Made by a program: the position numbers and the translations under genes. A DNA stretch of 64,000 bases from assembly GCF_902464545.1 (NCBI RefSeq), contig NZ_CABQJR010000003.1:1-64000 (forward strand), written 5' to 3'. The notes beneath the pieces were generated by a model. The model had not been told where the DNA came from and ran no database searches. It worked only from the letters and a program-made list of their open reading frames with translations. Positions 17,517-25,149 of this stretch are shown one piece after another. This DNA comes from an uncultured Senegalimassilia sp. GTDB lineage: Bacteria > Actinomycetota > Coriobacteriia > Coriobacteriales > Eggerthellaceae. The first letter of the stretch is position 1, and each line of letters opens with the position of its first letter.

Positions 17517-17880
17517 TGGCTCCTCTTTCCTTTTACGTAAGGCGTTGCTCCATGATAGATGGTTCATGCAACGTTGTTATTTATCTTCAATGCTTTTCTT
17601 TTAATAATAGGTTTTTGAATAGCAGTAATAATAAGCGCGGTGGAAATGTTGAGAACTCGCAAAACCCCATGTCATTCTTGAAAAGTAATTCAACTTCAAA
17701 TGTGGGTTGCCTGTTCCTTCCATCCACCGCGATTATTGACTACATTATCTTTCCTCTTGAGTTCGATGGTTTTCGCCATGTTTTACGATGTTTATCCCCA
17801 TGTTTTCCCGAATCCTTTAAAGTGCCTGTTCAACCTGGTTGTTTCACGTGAAACATTGCGTTTCCCTCGATGGTGTTGCG
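17517..17880. other. dnaA-dnaN intergenic region
   Basis: A gene-free stretch clearly richer in A and T than its neighbours. It should carry the dnaN promoter on the minus strand. It contains a perfect parS and a TTATCCCCA at 17792-17800 resembling a DnaA box. In many actinobacteria the origin lies here, but far more DnaA-like motifs lie on the other side of dnaA. Confidence 0.6.
17840..17855. other. parS: parS site (perfect)
   Basis: Exact TGTTTCACGTGAAACA, 25 bp past the dnaA stop in the dnaA-dnaN spacer. Confidence 0.95.
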
Positions 17881-19635
17881 TTATAGCTCGCGAATGATCT
17901 GTCTGAGCGCTTCCATCTCCTCACGGGCTACGCGGTTCTCCTTCATCTTCGCTTCGATGTTGCCTACCGAATACATGATGGTCGAGTGGTCCCTGTTGAA
18001 CTTCTTCCCGATGTCCCCGTAGGGGATGTCGAGCAGCTGTCGGCACAGGTAGATGGCGGTTTGGCGCGCGTGGGCGATGTTACGCGTCCTCTTCTTTCCC
18101 ACGATGTCGGTGTGGCTGACCTTGAAGAAGTCCTCCGTCACCTTCAGGATGTCGTCTGCGGTGAGCCTTTTGCTGGGGCCGCCTGAGAAGTGGTTCTCCA
18201 GCAATTTGCGCACGTCGGCAACGGTGATATCCGAGCCTTCCCCGCACTTCATCTTGACGATGACGTTAGTCACCGCGCTTTTCAACTCTCGGATGTTCGA
18301 CCCTGAGCTCTCGGCGATGCATATCTGCACGTCTTCGGGCATGTTGATGGGCCCGGACTGCTCCATATCCTCGTATTCGCGGATGAAGCTTTTGACGATG
18401 CTCAGCTTGGTCTCGATCTCGGGCGGCTGGATGTCGAATGTGCCGCCGGAGTTGAATCGCGTTTTGTAGCGTTCGTCGATGTCGATGTTCTTCGGCGCGC
18501 GGTCGGCGGAGAGAACGACCTGCTTGCCTTGGCTTGTCAGCTTGTTGAATATCTGGAACATGATGTCGAGCGTCTGCTTCTTACCCTGCAGTTGCTGGAC
18601 GTCGTCGACAAGGAGGACGTCGGCTTCCTCGTAGTACATCTTGAAGTTCTTGTAGCTGGACTTCTCCGTGTCGTGCGCCGCGGATGCGTCCATGTAGTCC
18701 TCGAGCAGCTCATTCGAGTCTTTGTAGACGACCTGCAGGTTGGGCATGTTGCTGTTGATGTAGTTCTGTATAGCCCGAAGCAGATGCGTCTTGCCCAGGC
18801 CCGACCTTCCGTAGATGAACAACGGGTTCAGGTGCGGTTTGCCCGGGGTTTCGGCAACGGAGACGGCCATGGAATACGCCATGCGGTTCGAGTCGCCGAT
18901 GACGAAATTCTCGAACGTGAGCGTCGAGGTGACGGAGTTGTTCGGCGCAGGTTGACCGGCCGCGGCGCTGTCAGCCGGGATGGCCTGCGGGGCGGGTTCT
19001 TGCGGGCTGGTGGCGACGGGCACTGGGGCGGTTTGCTGCTCCGGTGCGCTTGCTGGGGCAGCGGTGGCTTGCTGTTCCATTGCGGTAGCCGGTACTGCAA
19101 TGGAGACAGGCGCCGGGGCTGCCGGCTGGCCAGGATTGGGCTGCGCTGTCGTTTGGGCCGGCGTCGCGGCCGGCGCTTCGGTCGCCTGCATCGTCGCTGT
19201 CGCGGGGACTGTTGCTTGTTGTGCGGTGACGGGATCGGCTGCTGCCGTAGCAGTGGTTTGCGCTGTCATTTGCGGTGCGGGCGCGGGGGCTGCGGCCGGC
19301 GCTGCTGCCGCCGGCGCTGCGGCCGGAGCGGGTGCGGCTGCTGGAGCCGGTGCAGCTTGCGGTGCAGGAGCCTGCGATTCGTCGATGCCGATGAGCACGT
19401 CGAAAGGCACCCCGCGAATCTCTTCGAGGGCGCGCTTGATGTGGTCGATGTAATGGCGCTCGATGAAGTTCTTGATGAATTCCGTATTAGCGGTCAGCAT
19501 CATGAACCCGTCGCTTGCGGCCTGGGGAAATAGCTGGCTGAACAGCGCATCCACCTGGGGGCCTATGATTCCCTCATAGCTTTTAACGCGGCTGCATACC
19601 TCCGCCCATAGCTGATTGATTTCTTCCGTGTTCAT
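17881..19635 (-). CDS. dnaA: Chromosomal replication initiator DnaA
   Basis: AAA+ initiator that binds DnaA boxes and opens oriC. The start chosen is MNTEEINQLW, giving 584 residues; an ATG six codons upstream is possible. Domain I covers residues 1-86. Then comes an exceptionally long linker (about 87-235) made of Ala, Pro, Thr and Gln. The AAA+ domain has Walker A YGRSGLGKTHL near residue 280 (the family usually has GGvGLGKTH, so Arg-Ser is a variant) and Walker B VLLVDDVQQL. Domain IV ends with ARQTAIYLCR and NRDHSTIMYSV, the DNA-binding signature. It lies 81 bases after the ATPase-HTH gene. Confidence 0.97.
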   Translation of the reverse strand: MNTEEINQLWAEVCSRVKSYEGIIGPQVDALFSQLFPQAASDGFMMLTANTEFIKNFIERHYIDHIKRALEEIRGVPFDVLIGIDESQAPAPQAAPAPAAAPAPAAAPAAAAPAAAPAPAPQMTAQTTATAAADPVTAQQATVPATATMQATEAPAATPAQTTAQPNPGQPAAPAPVSIAVPATAMEQQATAAPASAPEQQTAPVPVATSPQEPAPQAIPADSAAAGQPAPNNSVTSTLTFENFVIGDSNRMAYSMAVSVAETPGKPHLNPLFIYGRSGLGKTHLLRAIQNYINSNMPNLQVVYKDSNELLEDYMDASAAHDTEKSSYKNFKMYYEEADVLLVDDVQQLQGKKQTLDIMFQIFNKLTSQGKQVVLSADRAPKNIDIDERYKTRFNSGGTFDIQPPEIETKLSIVKSFIREYEDMEQSGPINMPEDVQICIAESSGSNIRELKSAVTNVIVKMKCGEGSDITVADVRKLLENHFSGGPSKRLTADDILKVTEDFFKVSHTDIVGKKRTRNIAHARQTAIYLCRQLLDIPYGDIGKKFNRDHSTIMYSVGNIEAKMKENRVAREEMEALRQIIREL

Positions 19636-19716
19636 AAGCAGGCCTTCGATCATGCGCGCTCGGGCGTGTTCGCCTTGCGCGGTTTCGGTTCGTTGAAAAC
19701 TGATAGTCGCCGTGTT

Positions 19717-20853
19717 TTACAGCAGCTGCGCAACCTGGATGCCCAGGTTCGTGAGCATGCGCTTTTTGCCGGACATTTTCAAAAGGCCGATACCTTCCAG
19801 CTTTTTCAGCGTGTTATGCACACTTGATTGCGCTGCTCCGGTCAGTTTGACCACGTCCGATACACCCAGCACCCCTTCTTTCAGGTAGATGACGAGGAAG
19901 TCCTTCTCGCGCTGGGACAGGGACGCGATGATCGGCTGTGCATCCACCGGTGCGGGCTGAATCTGCGGTTGCTGTTGCATTTGCTGGCCGTAGGGGTAAC
20001 CCATCGGTTGCTGCATGGGTGCTTGCATGTAGCCCTGCTGAGCGGGCGCCGTGTATCCGGGCTGCGCGAACTGCTGAGGGGCTGCGTATGCCATCTGCGG
20101 AGCCTGCTGATATGCCTGCATAGGCGGCTGGGCCGCAAACCCCGGTGCGTATTGAGCTGAAGGCTGAGCGTATGCGGGCTGGGCGTTGTATGCGGGTTCG
20201 TGATCCTCCTCGGCGATTCGATAGCGCGGCGCCGTGGGTTCGGGATGCTCTGCGTCCTCGTCCTCCTCGACGTGGTCGATCTCCAGCTCCTTAGGAAGCT
20301 GCGGGTTACTGCCGTTGGCGCTGATGGTGACTACCGATCCTGTGCCGAGGTTGTCCTCGATGCTGATGGTGCCGTGGGTGAAGTCGAGATATTCCTTCAC
20401 GATGGGAAGGCCCGACCCTACGCCGCGGATGTAGCTTTTCATGGGCTCGATGGCGGAGGTGAATCCGGGCAGTTGCGCACGGTCTTTGCAAGCGATGCCC
20501 GGCCCCTGGTCTGCGAAACGGATGGTGCAGCCGTGATCGAGGATGGATACCGTGGCTTCCTGGAATCGTGCGTGTATGAAGTTCTCCGAAACCTCGCGGA
20601 TAACCGTATAGGGAATGGTGCCGCCTGCCGCCTGCGATTGCTGGTATACGTTCGTTGCCAGGCTTTCGATGAATTCGCCGGTGGGAGCGGGCTGGATTTC
20701 GGTGACACGCGGCGCGCTCAGCAAGTTGTCGTATAGGGCGATGCGTGCAACCGAATTCACGTGAGTGAAGTCGAAACCCTCATCATCGTTGTTTTCAGGC
20801 GATTCCTGATGCTGTTCTTGCTCGCTCATCTGCGCTTTTACCGCTTTCCACAT
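19717..20853 (-). CDS. GHKL ATPase fused to a winged-helix domain, next to dnaA
   Basis: A 378-residue protein of unknown role between oriC and dnaA. Residues 55-180 form a histidine-kinase-type ATP-binding domain with the N-box REVSENFIHARF (84-95), G1 ADQGPGIA (114-121) and G2 GVGSGLPIVKEY (144-155). There is no His phosphoacceptor domain, no sensor and no membrane segment. Residues 215-303 are a Gln/Pro/Tyr/Ala/Met-rich linker. Residues 310-378 look like a MarR/ArsR-type winged helix (VSDVVKLTGAAQSSVHNTLKKLEG). It runs in the dnaA direction. The start is uncertain: an internal ATG eight codons on (MSEQEQ) is also possible. I infer an ATP-responsive DNA-binding regulator, possibly of dnaA or origin firing; this is not established. 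Confidence 0.85.
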   Translation of the reverse strand: MWKAVKAQMSEQEQHQESPENNDDEGFDFTHVNSVARIALYDNLLSAPRVTEIQPAPTGEFIESLATNVYQQSQAAGGTIPYTVIREVSENFIHARFQEATVSILDHGCTIRFADQGPGIACKDRAQLPGFTSAIEPMKSYIRGVGSGLPIVKEYLDFTHGTISIEDNLGTGSVVTISANGSNPQLPKELEIDHVEEDEDAEHPEPTAPRYRIAEEDHEPAYNAQPAYAQPSAQYAPGFAAQPPMQAYQQAPQMAYAAPQQFAQPGYTAPAQQGYMQAPMQQPMGYPYGQQMQQQPQIQPAPVDAQPIIASLSQREKDFLVIYLKEGVLGVSDVVKLTGAAQSSVHNTLKKLEGIGLLKMSGKKRMLTNLGIQVAQLL

Positions 20854-20956
20854 TCGTTGTTTTCCAAAGTTTTACACATTTTCGGGAAAAATCCTTGAAA
20901 AGTGTACCCTCTTTTCCAGTTGAATTCCATTCAACTGGGCAAATTCCGGAATCGAA

Positions 20957-21079
20957 TGTGGAAAAATCACTATCGATTGAAAGTTTTTCACAACGATGAA
21001 CTCATTGTTTCCTTCGTTTTCCACTTTCTATTCAAAGATTGTTGAAAACTGGAATGAAAACTCGAATAAGTGTGAAAAA
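20957..21079. promoter_or_regulatory. DnaA-box-like cluster, dnaA side of oriC
   Basis: Four DnaA-like 9-mers in 123 bases: TGTGGAAAA (20957), TTTTTCACA (20984), TTTTCCACT (21017) and TGTGAAAAA (21071), in alternating orientation. They lie about 100-225 bp upstream of the ATPase-HTH gene, so DnaA bound here could also influence that gene. Confidence 0.6.
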
Positions 21080-21350
21080 CTGAGGTGTAAAGGTTTTCGA
21101 CATTGTTGAAATTCCAGCTTGTTCCGACAAGTTTCGACGGGTTTTTTCAGCCGGTGAGAGGGTTTTGCTACAGGAGTCGGAAAGCACCAGGTCAGTTGTG
21201 CGTTCCAACGAAAAGTATCATGATGGTGCCATAAAGAACGGAAAAATGCCTGCTCAGAAGCGTGTTGAAAACCATACGCATGCTTAATTGCCTGGTCAAT
21301 CGCTTGCTTGCTTACGGTTTTGAGCAATCCGAAAACGCGCGTTTCGATAT

Positions 21351-21400
21351 TTTTCCACAGCGGTTTTCGAATGAATTCCAAGTTTTCAACGTTTTCCACA
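21351..21400 (+). promoter_or_regulatory. Direct pair of TTTTCCACA boxes
   Basis: Two exact TTTTCCACA 9-mers in the same orientation, 41 bp start to start (about four helical turns), with a GTTTTCAAC between them. Helical phasing fits cooperative DnaA binding. Confidence 0.6.
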
Positions 21401-21942
21401 ATCGTTGGAATCGGCTGCTGGGGAGAAGATTGTTTTTTCAGCCGTTGGTTGCGGGTTTCGGGGCGCATTTCCTTCTTATTGGCGGCAGCGATCGGTTATG
21501 AAGGTTCGTTCTTGTTGAATTTCGTTTCATTGCTCAATCTGGTTTTCAACTTCCGCCCTTCTGCCATTTGGATTTGGCGTCGCCGAGGTGCTTGGTGGGC
21601 ATTCTTCGCGCATGGTTTTCCCCGGATTGCCGAACGCGGATTGAGATCGCTTCGCGTGTGGTCTCCCCTTAGGCTGTCGGAAACGCTTCTGCTGGATGCG
21701 GAGATCGGTATCTCCAATCGGTGCCGAAGATACCCCGTTTTTTCTCATGCTGATGCGTTCGAGCTGCTGGAAAGACGTCTCCACTAGATGTTGCGACCCA
21801 AGTTTTCAATCCCCCAATGAATTGTTGAAAGCAACGTTTTCCAGTGCATGGGCAATGTTGTGGAAAACTTCGTGTTTTCGCAGGTGGGCTTTCATAATGT
21901 GGGTATCTTGTGCATCGGCTGGCATATATAGGTAAAAACCTT

Positions 21943-21970
21943 TTGACAGCTGTGCTGTTCCGGTTATACT
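21943..21970 (+). promoter_or_regulatory. rpmH promoter
   Basis: TTGACA (21943-21948), 16-base spacer, TATACT (21965-21970): a near-consensus housekeeping promoter placed 35 bases before the rpmH start. A DnaA-like box (21859) lies about 85 bp upstream of the -35. Confidence 0.85.
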
Positions 21971-22005
21971 CAACAAGTTGCTCTAAACCATGAAAGGGAA
22001 ACGAT

Positions 22006-22140
22006 ATGAAGCGCACCTATCAACCTAACACTCGTAAGCGTGCCAAGTGCCACGGCTTCCGTGCCCGCATGGCAACCAAGGGCGGCCGCAAGGTTCTGGC
22101 TGCTCGCCGTGCTAAGGGTCGTAAGCGTCTCTGCGTGTAA
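22006..22140 (+). CDS. rpmH: 50S ribosomal protein bL34
   Basis: A 44-residue, highly basic large-subunit protein starting MKRTYQPNTRKRAKCHGFR and continuing through ARMATKGGRKVLAARRAKG, the family's hallmark. The start has GAAAGGGAAACGAT directly upstream. It is the first gene right of oriC and begins the rpmH-rnpA-yidD-yidC-jag-rsmG series. Confidence 0.97.
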   Translation: MKRTYQPNTRKRAKCHGFRARMATKGGRKVLAARRAKGRKRLCV

Positions 22141-22151
22141 AGAGTATTCGA

Positions 22152-22478
22152 TTGGAGACTATCAAGTCCAAAGCGGACATCTCCGATCTGTTCTCTAGCG
22201 GAAAGCGCCTGCGTACACCGTACCTTACGCTCATAGTGTTACCAGCGAAGCAGCACGGCCTTCACGGTCGTGTTGCTTTTATTGCAGGAAAAAAATCCGG
22301 TAACGCTGTATGGCGTAATAGCGCGAAACGTCGAATGAGAGCTATTTGCCATGAGCTGGGCGGCCCATTCCCGAATCTCGATGTGATATTTCTCGCGAAG
22401 TCGGGTATTTGCCGCGCTAAGTATAGTAAAGTGCTCGAAACATGCGACGAAGCGCTGAAACGCGCTGGAATTCGGTAG
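22152..22478 (+). CDS. rnpA: Ribonuclease P protein component
   Basis: Basic protein subunit of RNase P, which trims tRNA 5' ends. 108 residues. The family motif is present as WRNSAKRRMRA in the middle, preceded by RVAFIAGKKSGNAV. The apparent start is TTG (METIKSKADISDLF), 11 bases after the rpmH stop, with only a weak AAAGAG ahead. Translation is probably coupled to rpmH. Confidence 0.94.
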   Translation: METIKSKADISDLFSSGKRLRTPYLTLIVLPAKQHGLHGRVAFIAGKKSGNAVWRNSAKRRMRAICHELGGPFPNLDVIFLAKSGICRAKYSKVLETCDEALKRAGIR

Positions 22479-22490
22479 GGTCTGATTGGA

Positions 22491-22724
22491 ATGAAGAAAG
22501 GTTTCGGAAGCATACCGTGTAAGGTGGCTATGTTTCTCATTACCTTTTATAGGGCGGCGATCTCGCCTATGTTCCCGTCGTGCTGCCGTTTTACCCCGAC
22601 GTGCTCGGAATATGGGCTCATCGCGTTTCAACGCTACGGTTTCGCAAAGGGCTTAAGGCTGACGGTAAAACGTATTCTACGGTGTCGACCTGGAGGGCCG
22701 CACGGCTACGATCCCGTTCCGTAA
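22491..22724 (+). CDS. yidD: Membrane protein insertion efficiency factor YidD
   Basis: 77-residue small protein of the YidD family, linked to YidC function. The diagnostic block PSCCRFTPTCSEY is intact, followed by LIAFQRYG and RCRPGGPHGYDPVP. It lies 12 bases after rnpA and before yidC, the conserved order. Confidence 0.96.
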   Translation: MKKGFGSIPCKVAMFLITFYRAAISPMFPSCCRFTPTCSEYGLIAFQRYGFAKGLRLTVKRILRCRPGGPHGYDPVP

Positions 22725-22778
22725 GGGCGGGGCTTCAGCCGGCGGCTTTTTGTCGGTTAAAGGAAGGAAAACCATAGT

Positions 22779-23570
22779 ATGTGGGAAGTGTTCAAGAACT
22801 GGATATTCGACATCATCCAATTCTTCTTTGGCTTCTGCCAAGACTGGGGCTTGGCTATCATCATCGTGACCATCATCTTCCGTGTGCTTATCTCCCCGTT
22901 GATGCATAAGCAGACGAAGTCTTCTTACCAGATGCAGAAGGTTCAGCCTCTGATGCAGGAGATTCAGACGAAGTACGCCAACGACCCGCAGCGCATGCAG
23001 GAGGAGATGCAGAAGCTTTACGCTGATGCTAAGTTCAACCCCTTGGCCGGCTGCCTCCCCATGCTCCTGCAGATGCCTATCTTCATCGCCCTGTTCCAGG
23101 TGCTGCGTGAGATGCCGAACTATCTGGGTTCCGACGAGGGCTACCAGTTCTTCAATCTGGTTCCCAACCTGGTTATGACGCCGTCCGGTGCGGTTGCCGG
23201 CGGCTTCGGCACGTTCCTTCCGTACCTCATCCTTATGGTCGTGTTCGCCGGCGCTACGTTCCTGCCCATGATCTTGATGCAGATGGGCCAGAAGGATAAC
23301 CCGCAGCGCAACCAGACCATGATCATGGCTGGCGTCATGAGCTTGTTCATGCTGTGGATCAGCTGGAGCTCCCCCGCTGGCGTTCTTCTGTTCTGGGGCG
23401 TTTCCTCCATCATCGGCGTGTGCCAGCAGCAGATCTCCATGCGCCTCATGAAGAAGCGCGATGCGGAGAAGGAGGAGACCATCGAGGTGAAGCCGATCGA
23501 GGTCGACGTTACCCGCAAGGCCAAGAAGCCGCGTCCGAAGAAGAAGGACACCTCCAAAAAGCACGCTTAA
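22779..23570 (+). CDS. yidC: Membrane protein insertase YidC
   Basis: Inserts and folds inner membrane proteins with or without SecYEG. 263 residues, the short Gram-positive form without the large periplasmic domain. The first transmembrane segment is near residues 24-42 (GLAIIIVTIIFRVLISPL, with the conserved Arg in the membrane groove), then the cytoplasmic QMQKVQPLMQEIQTKY hairpin, then further segments near 85-100, 140-165 and 190-220. The tail is basic (KAKKPRPKKKDTSKKHA), as in ribosome-binding YidC proteins. No lipobox is seen. A parS-centred hairpin lies 17 bases past the stop. Confidence 0.96.
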   Translation: MWEVFKNWIFDIIQFFFGFCQDWGLAIIIVTIIFRVLISPLMHKQTKSSYQMQKVQPLMQEIQTKYANDPQRMQEEMQKLYADAKFNPLAGCLPMLLQMPIFIALFQVLREMPNYLGSDEGYQFFNLVPNLVMTPSGAVAGGFGTFLPYLILMVVFAGATFLPMILMQMGQKDNPQRNQTMIMAGVMSLFMLWISWSSPAGVLLFWGVSSIIGVCQQQISMRLMKKRDAEKEETIEVKPIEVDVTRKAKKPRPKKKDTSKKHA

Positions 23571-23586
23571 TCGATTTTGCGTAATG

Positions 23587-23618
23587 GTGCGCGGTGTTTC
23601 ACGTGAAACACCGCGCAC
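23587..23618. terminator. parS: parS within a 32-bp palindrome after yidC
   Basis: A perfect TGTTTCACGTGAAACA (23595-23610) is flanked by GTGCGCGG and CCGCGCAC, giving a 32-bp perfect palindrome. On the plus strand TGTGGTTTTTAG follows, so the RNA form resembles an intrinsic terminator between yidC and jag. The site can thus be both ParB-binding DNA and a hairpin in RNA. The parS call is firm; termination is inferred. Confidence 0.85.
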
Positions 23619-23646
23619 TGTGGTTTTTAGTTCTAAGGAGCTGCAA

Positions 23647-24186
23647 ATGGCAGAAGAAGAGAACGTGGAATTGACCGCAGAAGAGGCTCAAGACGCCCAG
23701 GTCGAACAAGACGGCATCAGCGACGAGGATCTCGATCGCATCGCGGATACCGCCATTGCAACCATCCAGGACATCCTGAAGCACTTCGACGTCGGTGAGG
23801 TCACCATCGACGAGTACGAAGGCGATGAAGGCGAGCTTATCCTCGATATCACCGGTGACGACCTGGCCGTTCTCATTGGCCGTCACGGCAAGACCCTTGA
23901 TGCGTTGCAGTTCCTGGTGTCCGCCATCACCGTTCGCACTATGGGCTTCCGCTACCCCGTCATCGTCGACGTTGAGGGTTACAAGAACCGTCAGCGAGAG
24001 AAGCTTGAGTCCATCGCTCGTAACGCTGCCGCAAAGGCTGCTAAGCAGCATCGCAGCGTGAAGCTTCGTCCTATGACTCCGTACGAGCGTCGTATCGTGC
24101 ACATTGCCCTTCGTGACGACGAGCGCGTTGAGACGGCATCTGAGGGCGAGGGTTCCGCGCGTCACGTCGTGGTTGTCCCGCTCTAG
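23647..24186 (+). CDS. jag: Jag/KhpB RNA-binding protein (KH + R3H)
   Basis: RNA-binding protein of the Jag/KhpB family. The start chosen is MAEEENVELT, with CTAAGGAGCTGCAA upstream; a longer frame runs backward through the parS hairpin and has no ribosome binding site. An acidic N-terminus (1-35) is followed by a KH domain (about 40-110, with GRHGKTLDALQFL) and an R3H domain (RPMTPYERRIVH). 179 residues. It sits between yidC and rsmG in the standard order and ends at a terminator. Confidence 0.94.
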   Translation: MAEEENVELTAEEAQDAQVEQDGISDEDLDRIADTAIATIQDILKHFDVGEVTIDEYEGDEGELILDITGDDLAVLIGRHGKTLDALQFLVSAITVRTMGFRYPVIVDVEGYKNRQREKLESIARNAAAKAAKQHRSVKLRPMTPYERRIVHIALRDDERVETASEGEGSARHVVVVPL

Positions 24187-24232
24187 GCAGTTGCTTCTAT
24201 TCGGTTCTTGGCTGATATCGCAAGAACTTATC

Positions 24233-24266
24233 AGGCCGCATCTTCGGATGCGGCCTCTTTGTTTTT
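24233..24266 (+). terminator. Terminator after jag
   Basis: Ten-base-pair stem AGGCCGCATC / GATGCGGCCT with a TTCG tetraloop (24233-24256), then CTTTGTTTTT. Confidence 0.92.
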
Positions 24267-24317
24267 CAAGGGGTTCATATGCTTGGTATCCAATATGCTG
24301 CATGAAGGGCTAAAGTA

Positions 24318-24333
24318 TGTTTCACGTGAAACA
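24318..24333. other. parS: parS site (perfect)
   Basis: Exact TGTTTCACGTGAAACA in the rsmG leader, ending 21 bases before the rsmG start. Confidence 0.95.
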
Positions 24334-24354
24334 ACAGGACAGAAGGAACGGTTC

Positions 24355-24996
24355 ATGCACGAGGACTTGCTCAAGCGACATTTGGAGTTGGTTATCGAAG
24401 CCAACAAGACCACGAACATCACGCGCATCTCTTCTTGGGAAGATGGCATGGTGCTCCATGTGCAGGATTCCCTGCTCGGTCTTGATGCTTTGAATGCGTG
24501 CCCTGAGGGCCGCTATGCCGATATCGGAACGGGCGCGGGCTATCCTGGTATTCCGCTTGCCATTGAAACCGGTAGGCCCACGTTGCTGGTCGACTCCGTT
24601 CAAAAGAAGGTTCAGATCCTTGATGGTTTCATTGAGGAGCTCGGCCTTTCTAACGTTTCCACGTACGCTGGCCGTATCGAAGATCTGGGTCGTGAACAGT
24701 CTGGGCAATTTGCTGCGATCAGTGCCCGGGCGCTGTCGAAGCTATCCGTTCTGCTGGAGCTCTCTTCCCCGTTGCTGAAGATGGGTGGTCGTCTAATTTG
24801 CTTCAAAGCCCTTGTCGAACAGGATGAGCTTGATCATGCTCGCGTTGTCGGCAAGCAGGTTGGTATGGAACTGGTCGACGATCAGACTTACGAGCTTGAT
24901 GACTACTCGCGTAGAATCCTGTGCTATGAGAAGGTTGCGAAGCCGAAGCTGAAGCTGCCTCGCAGAACCGGTTTGGCTCAGAAAAAGCCATTGTAG
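24355..24996 (+). CDS. rsmG: 16S rRNA (guanine-N7) methyltransferase RsmG
   Basis: Methylates N7 of G527 in 16S rRNA using SAM. The start is MHEDLLKRHLEL, preceded by AGAAGGAACGGTTC; longer frames read through parS and the jag terminator. 213 residues. The SAM-binding motif is ADIGTGAGYPGIPLAIE, and the family N-terminus NKTTNITRISSWEDGMVLH is clear. It lies between jag and parA. A terminator follows. Confidence 0.96.
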   Translation: MHEDLLKRHLELVIEANKTTNITRISSWEDGMVLHVQDSLLGLDALNACPEGRYADIGTGAGYPGIPLAIETGRPTLLVDSVQKKVQILDGFIEELGLSNVSTYAGRIEDLGREQSGQFAAISARALSKLSVLLELSSPLLKMGGRLICFKALVEQDELDHARVVGKQVGMELVDDQTYELDDYSRRILCYEKVAKPKLKLPRRTGLAQKKPL

Positions 24997-25002
24997 CGTT
25001 AT

Positions 25003-25036
25003 AAGCCGTTCCCGATATTGTAGGGGCGGCTTTTTT
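25003..25036 (+). terminator. Terminator after rsmG
   Basis: Stem AAGCCG...CGGCTT with an inner CCC/GGG pairing, followed by TTTTTT. Confidence 0.8.
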
Positions 25037-25114
25037 CTTATCGAGGTTTCGTTGATTTCCGTTCAAAAGTCCCCATTGTGCGTTGGGGTTTTATACGCGT
25101 GAATCGAAACACGG

Positions 25115-25120
25115 TATACT
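25115..25120 (+). promoter_or_regulatory. parAB promoter -10 element
   Basis: TATACT 30 bases before the parA start, with a weak TTATAC at the -35 position (18-base spacer). It lies after the rsmG terminator, so parAB has its own promoter. Confidence 0.55.
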
Positions 25121-25149
25121 AGCGTCTGAAACCATGAAAGGGGGTTCCT

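Larger units (their letters stand above)
20854..22005. other. oriC: Probable origin of replication (oriC)
   Basis: Gene-free, AT-rich 1.15 kb at the point where gene direction switches from leftward to rightward. It holds many 9-mers resembling DnaA boxes: TTTTCCACA at 21351 and 21392, its reverse TGTGGAAAA at 20957 and 21859, variants TTTTTCACA (20984), TGTGAAAAA (21071), TTTTCCACT (21017) and TTTTACACA (20870). A related family GTTTTCAAC occurs at 21382 and 21542, reversed at 21041 and 21264. The canonical TTATCCACA is absent. Open frames here have no ribosome binding sites or protein-like composition. Position next to dnaA/rpmH is the common ancestral origin site. The exact unwinding element cannot be fixed by eye. 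Confidence 0.85.

Noticed and set aside
21028..21787. Overlapping open frames in the oriC region, up to 159 residues
   Set aside because: No ribosome binding sites, no protein-like composition, and the sequence is dominated by DnaA-box-like repeats.
24208..24354. N-terminal extension of RsmG
   Set aside because: The longer frame reads through the jag terminator and the parS; the AGAAGGA site before MHEDLLK and the family length favour the short form.
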